Of a stretch of 64,000 nucleotides of DNA, positions 35,585 to 44,742 are shown piece by piece. The DNA comes from Umbelopsis ramanniana AG. Taxonomy: Eukaryota; Mucoromycota; Umbelopsidomycetes; Umbelopsidales; Umbelopsidaceae. A model generated the notes under the pieces. The model had not been told where the DNA came from and did no database searches. It saw only the letters and a list, made by a program, of their open reading frames with translations. Made by a program: the position numbers and the translations under genes. Numbering within the stretch: position 1 is the first letter of the stretch; each line of letters starts with the position of its first letter. The stretch spans positions 1 through 64,000 of the forward strand of contig NW_026252134.1 in assembly GCF_025399195.1 (NCBI RefSeq), given 5' to 3'.

Positions 35585-37298
35585 TGGATATCGCTACTAA
35601 GTCTTGCCAGAAATCTCGTAGTGTAATTGAATGGGAAGATTCAACTATGTGATACGTGAAATAGAGAGAAGAAGGGAAGACAAATGCTGTGTTGAAAGGA
35701 ACTAAAAATGGCGGGACGAGCAATGTCTCAATATCAGTGACAGAAAGATTTTATTGTATCTGACCTGAATTAGCTGATGAACAAAGGGGGTGTCTCTCGT
35801 TGGCTTTATTAGAGGGTAGCTTGGGTTGTTTGTCTTGTTCCTAGATAAAGAACGTTTGGTAAATATCGTTCAGCGCATATCTTCTCATGAACGACAGAAC
35901 GCAACATCTTACTAGCTCAATCATGGAGTCCTCACATGCTCGGTCTATTTGGTCAAAATTCTCTTCCAATAATCAATATCTCCTGAACCCCTTATTTAGC
36001 AACAGGAGCCATAACATATCTGAAGAGATTTGGTATTCATATATGGTGCTGCCGTGTTCTTTATGGGAATATTAAAATGATGAGACGTAACTGACCACTA
36101 TTTGCAACCTTCATATTATGATGCTATGGCAAACCCAAATTTTTCCGTAAGGCTGTGAGCTTTCAATGCTTGAGACCAAAGTACAATATTTTCTTTCACA
36201 AAACTGAATCAGATATTCCTTGAAAAGTATAGGCGAGCGAATGTATAAGAGTGTCAAATATAATCAATAAAGATTTGTCCAATTTCCCACACCTTAATAT
36301 CGATTTCTTATCCGATTGGCATTCCACTCCTGTTATTCGCCAGAACGTCGGTCGTACCTTGACCTACCCGCCGCCCGATTACCCCCACATTTAAACTTTT
36401 CAAGAGAACACAATTGCGATCGTCATAACTCGTACCGTTTTGCAGAACGACTCTTCTCATGGCGACTGTGATTACACCGTAGGTTTCGTTGATTATGTAA
36501 GATACCACGCTGACAAACATTGTCCACTGTTCTCAATAATTGCCTTTAGGCTACAGAGGGGAAGGGAATATGATAAATTTTTCTTTTGGTCTCAATAACC
36601 GTAAGTTTTTTTATGTAACGTAAATGTGAAAAGGCAAGGGATGGCTAGGCAGGCAACGTATCAAATACAGATCGAGTAACCGACGGCAGCAGCCGCGGAA
36701 TTCAGATGAGATTTTGAGCTGACAAGCAAACTGATTTGTTCCGACCAGTGTGGTACGATCAAACAAGGTCTGCGGGCTATACCCAGAATGGGCATGCTTG
36801 TTACACGTCGAAAGCGGGCTCATCCTCGGTCATCAAAGTGTTACTATGGGGATTTTAGGGCTCAAAATGGTTATTAGTATGAGTGCTGGGCTCTAGTGGA
36901 AGGTTCTACAGCATGCATGAGCTGTAGAGAACCTGAGCAACAAATAATGCCACAGTCAAACTTGATTGCAAATAAATCTTGGGCGGAATTTCGGGATTGA
37001 CTCTAAATGGCCAGACTAATATCAAGACCTAGAAAATGAGAAACTGGGAGGAACCAATTAACTTCCATAACCCAATACCATAAGCGCGTTACGTTGCCCT
37101 ATATGGTGTGTTCCCATCGATCATCCCATCCGATACCAAGACGGTATTGCACTAACTATTTTTCAATTTTTATGTAATTTTAAGGGCTAGAGGTAACTAC
37201 GTAAGGGTCTTAAGGATACAGCATAATATCTACAATGCTAATGGTATGGGGAAGCAGAGCTCAGATTAGCTTCAGAGACATAAAGGGGTAAATTAGGC
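35585..37298. other. 1.7-kb gene-poor stretch
   Basis: AT-rich. Short frames here (for example 36308-36520 and 36611-36823, both leftward) show no recognisable domains. A bulged inverted repeat lies at 36901-36934. This begins the sparse part of the window. Confidence 0.4.
36901..36934. repeat. Imperfect inverted repeat (possible hairpin)
   Basis: The left arm GGTTCTACAGC (36902-36912) pairs with the right arm GCTGTAGAGAACC (36921-36933), with a 2-nt bulge in the right arm and an 8-nt loop ATGCATGA. The outer A-T pair extends it to 36901-36934. No gene lies near enough to call it a terminator. Confidence 0.5.
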
Positions 37299-39094
37299 TT
37301 AGAACTTTGTTTTCTCGCCGCTCTCGTCAACCTTGATACTGGCAGGCTTTTCGTTCTCATAAGAAGTGCTTTCGATATCGTGGGCAGTGGCACCAAAGAT
37401 AACATCAATGTCTTCCAAAGCCAATCCCTTGGTTTCAGGACACATGAAGTATACAAAGGTGACCAAACAAACGTTGCAACCAACCCAGACATAGAAAGCC
37501 TTGAAGCCCATACTAGCGAACATAGGAGGGAAAGCTTGAGCCAAAATGGCGCCAGCGACATTTTGGGTGTTTGAGCAAACAGCAACGGCAACAGCTCTGA
37601 CGTTCATTGGGAACATTTCGGAGGTGTAAATCCAAACGGTGGCACCCCAAGTTGGCTTATAGGATGCAGTGAACAGGAACATGACAAGTACGACACCAGC
37701 ACCGACAGCGGTCGAGGGATGACCATCGGGTTGAGGTACAGTAAGCATAACGGTAGCGGCAATGATAAGCATAACAGCTTGTCCGATACCACCGATGATG
37801 AAGAGAGCACGACGACCCAATCGATCAGAGAGGAAAGTGGCGGGGAGGGTGAATAGGATACCAAAGGTGTAGTTGAGTGCGTTGATCAAGGTGATGGTAG
37901 ATTGATCGGTGAAAATCTTGGTATAGACTCTGGAAGAATATTGGGTCATCATAGCTTGACCAGTAACTTGTTGACCAAAGTTGATGACAAGACCGACAAG
38001 GAGACGACGTCTCATGGAGGGAGTAACGAACAAATCTCTGAATGACTGAGTGGTGTTTTCCTGTTCCCATCTGATAGCGTCCTTAATCTGGTAATTTTAA
38101 AAGAAAAAAAAAATAGGTTACCGTTAGAAGGGACGAATCTACGGCATGTCTGCACAGCCACGAAATATACACTTACACCATGCAATTCAGATTCGACTTC
38201 TTGGGGTTCACGTATGCGGAGAAGGGCTGTTCTGGCATCTTCATCTCGACCTTTCTGAATCAACCATCTGGGAGATTCAGGGCAGAAGAAGATAAGGCAG
38301 CAGCAAATGACGGGAGCGGCGCACTGAAGCAAGACAGGAACACCCCATTGCCACTGACCAAGGTTAGGATCTATACATCATTATGTTAATAATGGCCCAA
38401 GAATACCAAGAAAAAAAAGTAGTTTTTCTGAAAAACTTACAATAAGATGTGCCAAGGGCAATGTAGGTGCAGACCAAGGCACCGACAGAATAAGCGATTT
38501 GCCAGAAAGAAAGCATGCGACCACGAATATCCTGAGGAGTAATTTCACTCATGTAGGTGGGACCAGCAGCCATAGAGATACCAGCTCCCATACCAATGAC
38601 AACTCTACCACCAATGAATCCTCCAATATTAGGAGCAACAAGTTCAATAATGGCAGCAATGACGATGATGAAACAACCGATAAAACTGATTTAGAAGAGT
38701 TTCCCATTAGTTGAGTTTCAAAATCAGTTAAACTTTGAAACATAGCGGCTGAATCGAGACTTACATCGACATGCGACGACCGAATCTATCACTGATAAAG
38801 GGCGAAGCAAAAAATCCAAAGACAATGGTGGAAACCATAGTAGATGAGTTGACAGCACCAATGAGGTTGTTGTTGGGAGGGTTGTTAAACTTTTCGTTCC
38901 ATGTTGTCCAGTTCATGATGTTATTGAAGACAGCTGAAATTGGCAAGCAGGTTAGATCTGGGTAAATGAGATTCGCCCGATGTTATAGCCAGAAACTTAC
39001 AAGCATCATATCCGTTGATGAACATGCAAAGCGTTGCCACCATGGCATACGAGTAGCAGGCAAGTCTCTGCTTAGAGATATGAAAGGAGAACAT
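37299..39094 (-). CDS. MFS sugar transporter (hexose-transporter family)
   Basis: Leftward gene of about five exons, from MFSFHISKQRLACYSYAMVA (39094) to SGEKTKF-stop (37299). Sugar-porter signatures are present: the first loop motif DRFGRRMSM, the GAGISMAAGPTYMSEITPQ block with RGRMLSFWQ, NFGQQVTGQ in helix 7, the second-half loop SDRLGRRALF, and PETKGLALEDID after helix 12. The 12 hydrophobic segments are consistent with a full transporter. Members bring hexoses or related sugars across the plasma membrane by facilitated diffusion or proton symport; the substrate cannot be told. The promoter has a CCAAT overlapping a TATA box 57 bp upstream and a GTGGGG motif of the CreA/Mig1 type. Confidence 0.93.
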
Positions 39095-39150
39095 ATTTGA
39101 TGAAGTCCGCTTTGCGAATCTGATATGTTCAGAGCTGAAGTCAAGGTCTG

Positions 39151-39162
39151 CTTTTATATTGG
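39151..39162 (-). promoter_or_regulatory. CCAAT plus TATA box of sugar transporter gene
   Basis: On the minus strand the sequence reads CCAATATAAAAG, so CCAAT runs straight into TATAAAAG, 57 bp upstream of the ATG at 39094. Confidence 0.55.
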
Positions 39163-39227
39163 TTTGGTGGGGGACAATCGAAGTCCGGTGGGTACAGTGT
39201 CACAGGCTTTTCTGGTTTGATGTGAGT

Positions 39228-39239
39228 TCCCCATGGGGA
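39228..39239. promoter_or_regulatory. 12-bp palindrome upstream of sugar transporter
   Basis: TCCCCATGGGGA is a perfect palindrome about 135 bp upstream of the transporter ATG. A GTGGGGG tract lies at 39167-39173, nearer the gene. Confidence 0.35.
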
Positions 39240-40076
39240 GCCATTCCGCCTATTCTCCGCCTGTAATGTTGGAGCTTGGATTGAAAAATAAAACAAAACT
39301 CAACATGAGAAAGCTAGTTTGGGTCCTTCAATTCAATCTATCTATCTCGCAAGTTCGCTATCTCCATTACATCTTGTATCATTCTTTCTATTTAAGATCA
39401 GAAACTACACACCCTGCATGCTTGAAGATGGGATGCACACAGAATAAATCCGACCAAGGAGCATTCTGGGAAAATTTACTATGTCGCTGGCGGAATAAAC
39501 GGATTAATTTTTTTGTCCTAATAACCGAAATTCTTCCTAACGCTGGCGCGCCACGAACATTTGACCTGTTCTCCACATCCCATTAAGGTCGTTGGTGTGT
39601 GCATGCGTGACCTTACTAACACTAAAAAGAACGACTCGGAGCAAATCGACATTTGGTGCGGGGTAAACCAACATCCACGAGCTGTCACCATGATAAGGAT
39701 GTACTGCATTTGCAAATAGATCGCGGTGTAATATCCAGTGTTACCCCCGGTTCGATCATGCAGAATATAGTCAAGTAGGTATAATGTCAAGTTGAATGGA
39801 AATAGAACAACCATGCAAATGCGGTTTATTTAATGACTTAAAATGGGAATGGGAGCTGGAGAAAAATAATGTCTTGTCAATGATGTGTTGAATAAATAAT
39901 AAGGAGATGAAAAATAGCCCGATATTGGGATAAAAGGGAAAATGAGGGTAGGGCAATTATAGTTTACCAAGCTTTGCGAGAAATGATGCGGTTTTTTCTG
40001 TTGTATGTTAAGGAAAGAGTCGCAACCGCCATTGAAAATATAAGATTGTTCCGTATGACTGGGACGGTTTTTGAGC

Positions 40077-42014
40077 TTAATCTCTGTCGTTAAGAATATC
40101 AGTGATTTGACGCAAAAGGTCCTTTACTTCTTGATCCTTCTGGTAATCCATATTTTTCTTGGCACCCATGTTATTGCCCATGTTGCTGACATGGATGTCA
40201 GCTTTTGAGGATGTCACACGGCGTTCGTCATTACCCAAAAGCCCCAAGTCTCTGCGGCGCAAAACATTCTTGACAGCATCGCTGGCATGGACGTTGCCGA
40301 CGTTCTTTGCGTTTTGTGCAATCATGTTATCCTTGGCAGCCACAGCGTTGTTGCCTGCAGAAAGATCTTGGGCATCAACAAGGCGACGCTTACGAAGAAT
40401 ATCCTTGACGGCATCGGCAGTATTGACATTTGCGACGTTCTTTGCGTTTTGTGCAATCATGTTATCCTTGGCAGCCACAGCATTGTTGCCTGCAGAAAGA
40501 TCTTGGGCATCAACAAGGCGGCGCTTACGAAGAACACCCTTGACGGCATCGGCGGCATTGACATTTGCGACGTTCTTTGCGTTTTGAGCAACCATGTTAT
40601 CTTTGGCGGCAACAACGTTGTTTGCGGCAGTAAGACCCTTGGCATCAACAAGTGCGTCGCGGCGCTTGCGAAGAATGTCCTTAACTGCATCCATGACATT
40701 GACGTTTCCAGTATCCTTCATGTTATTGGCGACCATGTTGTCATTTGCGGCCATCAAATCTTCAGCAATCTTGGCATTATTGGCATCAACTAGAGGGTCA
40801 TTTCGCTTCAAAATATCCTTAACGATACCTTGACCTTTAACATTACCGACATTGCTGGCATCATTGGCAATGCCATTGTTCTTGGCAATACCAGCATTGT
40901 TGAGGATAGATAAACCATGAGCGTCGATAAGAGGGCTGTCAGAGTCAGTTCCTGCATTCATGGGACCATCCATTGTAGCATCGTTGTTGATAACGGTGTT
41001 ATCGTCAGCGACTGGTGGGCTGACCATAGGGGCACCACCATCTTCGGTAACCTCTGGCATGACCATAGGGGTCTCGTCGATTATAGGGGTCTCGTCAACA
41101 GTAGCAGCAACATCATCAGTCATCTCTGGCATGACCATAGGAGTTTCGTCAACAGTAGCAGCAGCGCCATCTTCAGTCATCTCTGGCATGACCATAGGAG
41201 TTTCGTCAGCGATAGCAGCACCATCTTCAGTCACCTCTGGCATGACCATAGGGGTCTCATCAACAGTAACAGCACCATCTTCAGTCACCTCTGGCATGAC
41301 CATAGGAGTTTCATCAGCGATAGCAGCACCATCCTCAGACACCTCTGGCATGACCATAGGAGTTCCATCAACGGTAGAAGCGTCGTTGCTGTTGAGAATA
41401 TTTTTAGCAGCATCATTAGCGTTGACATTGAGCACATTTTCGGGGTCATTGGCGACGTTGTTGTTTGTGAGAATATCAGCAGTGTTTAAAATGGAAAGAT
41501 CATGAGCATCGACGAGAGCATCTCTGCGCTTGCGGAGAATATCTTTGATGGCATCGCTGAGGTCAACATTGCCGGTATCCTTGGGGTCGTTAGCGACATT
41601 GTTGTCTTTAGCAGCTGTGAGATCATTCAAAACTTTGAGGTCTGAGACATCTACAAGAGCATCTCTTCTCTTAGCAATATCAGTCAGAATTCTGGAAAGA
41701 TCAACATTGAGGACGTCATTGGCATTTTCAAGCACTTCATTGTTGTTGACAGCCTGAGCATCGTTCAAGACATTGGCGTCGGCAGAGTCGACGAGCGGAT
41801 CAGAGCGCTTGAGGATATCTTTGACACTGTCGGCAGCGTTGACGTTACCAGTGTTCATGGCGTTATCCAAGACATTGTTGTTGTTAGCAGCACTCAAATT
41901 TTCACCAATCTTAGCATTGGTAACATCGACAAGCGGTGATTCACGCTTGAAGTGAGCAGGAAGAGCTAGGGTCGATGACACCAGGAACAGACAGATAGCA
42001 GCAGAGATCTTCAT
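40077..42014 (-). CDS. Secreted Kex2-type repeat precursor protein, undescribed
   Basis: Single-exon gene, 645 residues. Residues 1-17 are a signal peptide (MKISAAICLFLVSSTLA), followed by a KR at 23-24. Nine related units follow: 25-70, 71-117, 118-164, 165-213, 360-404, 405-452, 453-499, 500-544 and 545-588. Each follows roughly LVDAxxLxxxNN, AAKDNxVAxN, then NVNAxDAVKDILRKRR, and eight of nine end in KR, KRR or RRR. Unit four lacks the basic site and runs into a 146-residue acidic insert (214-359) with no Lys or Arg, made of PMVMPE repeats. The tail (589-645) has one more RR. This is the layout of Kex2-processed repeat proteins, cut in the late Golgi to release several similar peptides. 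There is no cysteine after the signal peptide. No known peptide family was recognised, so the function is unknown. A TATA box lies 78 bp upstream. Confidence 0.85.
   Translation of the reverse strand: MKISAAICLFLVSSTLALPAHFKRESPLVDVTNAKIGENLSAANNNNVLDNAMNTGNVNAADSVKDILKRSDPLVDSADANVLNDAQAVNNNEVLENANDVLNVDLSRILTDIAKRRDALVDVSDLKVLNDLTAAKDNNVANDPKDTGNVDLSDAIKDILRKRRDALVDAHDLSILNTADILTNNNVANDPENVLNVNANDAAKNILNSNDASTVDGTPMVMPEVSEDGAAIADETPMVMPEVTEDGAVTVDETPMVMPEVTEDGAAIADETPMVMPEMTEDGAAATVDETPMVMPEMTDDVAATVDETPIIDETPMVMPEVTEDGGAPMVSPPVADDNTVINNDATMDGPMNAGTDSDSPLIDAHGLSILNNAGIAKNNGIANDASNVGNVKGQGIVKDILKRNDPLVDANNAKIAEDLMAANDNMVANNMKDTGNVNVMDAVKDILRKRRDALVDAKGLTAANNVVAAKDNMVAQNAKNVANVNAADAVKGVLRKRRLVDAQDLSAGNNAVAAKDNMIAQNAKNVANVNTADAVKDILRKRRLVDAQDLSAGNNAVAAKDNMIAQNAKNVGNVHASDAVKNVLRRRDLGLLGNDERRVTSSKADIHVSNMGNNMGAKKNMDYQKDQEVKDLLRQITDILNDRD
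40251..40937 (-). repeat. Repeat units 5-9 of the precursor
   Basis: Five units of 44-48 residues in tandem, ending DILKR, DILRKRR, GVLRKRR, DILRKRR and NVLRRR. Units 8 and 9 are nearly identical in both protein and DNA, which suggests recent duplication. Confidence 0.85.
40938..41375 (-). repeat. Acidic PMVMPE tandem-repeat insert
   Basis: Residues 214-359. The motif TPMVMPE begins at residues 218, 236, 254, 272, 291 and 315, so the period is mostly 18 residues (ETPMVMPEVTEDGAAIAD). A decayed copy, PMVSPP, follows. The segment has no Lys or Arg and so offers no Kex2 site. Confidence 0.85.
41526..41942 (-). repeat. Repeat units 1-3 of the precursor
   Basis: Three diverged 46-47-residue units ending DILKR, DIAKRR and DILRKRR. 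They share LVD near the start, Asn-rich centres and a helical DxxxxIL end with the C-terminal units. Confidence 0.8.
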
Positions 42015-42091
42015 TGTTTAAGTTATGTTCCTTTGTTGTTGCTGCTTGAGAGGCAAGTGGTGAATGAATTTTGATAGTCTCCAACGGCGAC

Positions 42092-42099
42092 CTTTTATA
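42092..42099 (-). promoter_or_regulatory. TATA box of the repeat precursor gene
   Basis: TATAAAAG on the minus strand, 78 bp before the ATG at 42014. A strong TATA box fits a highly or conditionally expressed secreted-protein gene. Confidence 0.6.
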
Positions 42100-42503
42100 T
42101 TATCGAAAACTTGATTTTTCATATGGTCAACGAGTATGTTTGGGAAATGTCCATCTACTTGCAATAGCAAACATTCTCAAACCGCACCATACCATCCGAC
42201 ATAAAGATATGGCAGGCATTTTCTCGCATATATGGTGGAGTTCTCTCGAGTAGCATATTTCTTGCTGCCATAAAATGGTTAATTAAAGAGGTAAACGGCT
42301 ATATGAAGATACCAAACATGCTGACGTTACGGTCGATCATTGATACACAACATACTTTAAAAGTCTATAATTGGTAATAGAGAGAATTTTGTCGAACGAT
42401 AGTGAATGGCTTATTTTGACCACGCCAGGATTTTCTATTGACATTCAAGGAGTTCAAGTATTTCGGGCTCTGGCATGTTTCCCACAATAAAATTAACATA
42501 TAT

Positions 42504-42509
42504 CACGTG
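42504..42509. promoter_or_regulatory. CACGTG E-box upstream of isoaspartate methyltransferase
   Basis: Perfect CACGTG, 85 bp before the ATG at 42589. Confidence 0.35.
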
Positions 42510-42588
42510 GATGGTACCATGCGGGCCATAGAATCGGTCGGCGCATTTTTACGCTGCTGGCACAGTTGAATACTGATTCGATATCAAA

Positions 42589-43600
42589 ATGGCATGGGCA
42601 TGTTCAGGTTATTGTCCTTTACAATCTCATAGTACCCAATCTATGCTATTAACTCAGGCATTTCGACAGCGGGATCTAACTCTGGCTTAATTGACAACCT
42701 CCGTCGGGCTGGTATATTTCACAGCGAGCGCATAGCACAAGCTATGAAGGCGATAGACAGGTGAGAATCAAGTCAAGAAAATCTTGTGGTACTTTTTGTT
42801 ACTTTTCAAAGTGATATTTATAGCGATGGAATATTAGAAAGGATTACACTAGTCGGTACCCGTACGAAGATTCTCCGCAGACCATTGGTTATGGTGCCAC
42901 CATATCTGCGCCTCATATGCATGGCTATGCGTTGCAATATCTGGAGCCATATTTACAGCCCAATATGAAAGGTATTATATGATCTTGTTAGCTTCCAGAT
43001 CAAATGTTTATGCTCATTTATGTAAACAGCGTTGGATATTGGCTCTGGCTCCGGTTATCTCACGGCCTGCATGGCGGAGATGGTCGGCCCTGAAGGCAAA
43101 GTGATCGGAGTAGAACATATCAAAGAATTAGTCGACATGGCTGAACGAAATGTTGCAAAGCAAAGGCAGGATTTACTGAAATCCAGTAGGGTCAGATTTG
43201 TGGCTGGAGATGGTCGATTAGGCTATCCTAACGACGGCCCGTACGATTGCATGTAGGTTTTATGAAGTCTTTCAGGCACTTTCTTCCCAACTAGATCCCA
43301 CTAGTACACCAACTGATTTTTTTTTCAAGTCATGTAGGAGCTGCTGCTAGTAAAATGCCACAAGAGTTGATCGATCAATTAAAGGCTCCAGGACGACTAT
43401 TCATACCTGTCGGAGTGGCGTCACAGACCATCATTCAAATTGATAAGCAAGCGGATGGAACGGTTGTGAAAAAGGAGTTAATGGGTGTCATGGTAGGATG
43501 ACGATCGTATTATCCGCCTCATAATCAGTTCGTTAGCTAACATGCATCTCTTCAGTATGTTCCCTTGACGGATCCAGAGAAGCAGAGGAGCGGGCATTAA
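42589..43600 (+). CDS. Protein-L-isoaspartate O-methyltransferase (PCMT)
   Basis: Multi-exon gene; exon 1 is 42589-42607 (MAWACSG), which splices to [20 protein letters not shown]. The stop follows KQRSGH at 43600. Diagnostic segments are [33 protein letters not shown] with HMHGYAL, the SAM-binding motif [21 protein letters not shown], and [39 protein letters not shown] and [10 protein letters not shown] complete it. The enzyme methylates isoaspartyl residues that form by Asn deamidation or Asp isomerisation, starting their repair. It has no signal peptide, so it is cytosolic. Length and motif order are normal. The first donor is GTTATT, weaker than most in the window. Confidence 0.92.
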
Positions 43601-44742
43601 AGTACCGGTCAGCGTAACGAATGCAACCACTTTCTGTATAAAAAAATATGCGTAAGAATTTACGATTGCTCATACGGTAGCTATCAGGCTACACAGCAAC
43701 GATCAATAGCAATTATCCTAGTGGTTTTAAAACTGTTTAACAAGTACAGCATGTTGAATAAATAGCCATGACTACCATGTATTAATGTATCTATGACGCC
43801 TACGGAAAAATTGGGAGCATAATGCTGTCCTACTGTGCATATTTCACTAAGCCATATGAGATAGATGAGATTCTCATCAATGCTTTATCCAACAATGGTG
43901 ACCAGATGTGCGGCAACGAAAGGATGGTTTGAGTATATATTTGGAAGGATTTCCCATACCGCATTGTGCTTATTTGCGTACGTAAATGAAAGAGCGTAGC
44001 GTGCTATGAGTTGCTCCCCTACGGCGCTGGATAAAGAAGGAGAAACATTGAGGAATACTTTGGGATCCATATAATAAATTTATCCTTCATATTCTCGTAT
44101 GAAATGTGGGAAAAACAGTATTATACGTGTTTCCATTATTATATTATGCCATCTTTACTACGAGTCCGCCATGTTGGCCGCTTTTACATGTCCCTTTCTA
44201 TTAATTAGACAGGGAGCTAAATATTAACTACTGAGCACTAAATCAATGTATTGGGGTACACAAAGCTATGCGTTTCCCGGCACAATATGCAAGTCAAACA
44301 GAAGTTTCCATATTGACCGGAATGCGCTATGTGTAGTTACTAGCAAATGTCTTTGATAATAGTCCCATCTAACCTTACTTTGGATTGGACCCTTTCGACG
44401 CTAGATACCAGGTTAAGTGCCCTAAATGTATTCACTGTACCACAGATAATAATTAGAAGTGCAGCAAATCACCTTGAAATAGCCATAAAAAATATAATGA
44501 CTATCGCATAACAAGTTAACCTATTTGAGCTCTTACATTGCCAATCATCACTTACATCTCTCTGTATTAAACTTTCCAAAATGAAAGAAATTTACTTTTT
44601 GCGATCGTTTCGCTTGAGCACAGCATAGATTTGATTCTATGAATTCGTGTCCACTAAACAGGGTTTATAAATGAGCTACTTTGACAAAGAAATCCGGCAT
44701 CTTTATTTTTAACAAAAGTACCATCTTTGATCATTCGTAATA
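43601..44742. other. 1.1-kb gap left of the EXORDIUM-like gene
   Basis: AT-rich. A 61-codon leftward frame at 43885-44070 starts with ATG but matches nothing I know. The right end holds the TATA box of the EXORDIUM-like gene. Confidence 0.4.
44665..44672 (+). promoter_or_regulatory. TATA box of EXORDIUM-like gene
   Basis: TATAAATG, 78 bp upstream of the ATG at 44743 in the right orientation. Confidence 0.5.

Larger units (their letters stand above)
39095..40076. other. Gap between sugar transporter and repeat-precursor gene
   Basis: The left 150 bp form the transporter promoter (TATA, CCAAT, GTGGGG, and a TCCCCATGGGGA palindrome at 39228-39239). The rest should be the 3' end of the repeat gene. 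A rightward frame at 39233-39586 has no recognisable feature. Confidence 0.45.
42015..42588. promoter_or_regulatory. Divergent promoter, repeat precursor / isoaspartate methyltransferase
   Basis: 574 bp between divergent start codons. It contains a TATA box for the leftward gene at 42092-42099 and a CACGTG box at 42504-42509 near the rightward gene. Nothing else is recognised. Confidence 0.5.

Noticed and set aside
35585..37298. Search for a transposon or tRNA in the gene-poor stretch
   Set aside because: I saw no terminal repeats, transposase or reverse-transcriptase motifs, and no tRNA-like TTCGANNC with pairing arms.
40287..41505. Long rightward open frames opposite the repeat precursor
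   Set aside because: They arise because the repeat gene's Ala/Asp/Asn/Val codons leave few stops on the other strand. They have no start context, splice sites or recognisable motif, and the leftward frame has a signal peptide and ordered repeats.
43885..44070. 61-codon leftward frame beginning MDPKVFLNVSPSL
   Set aside because: It starts with ATG but has no recognised motif or supporting splice structure. A frame of this length is common by chance in AT-rich gaps.
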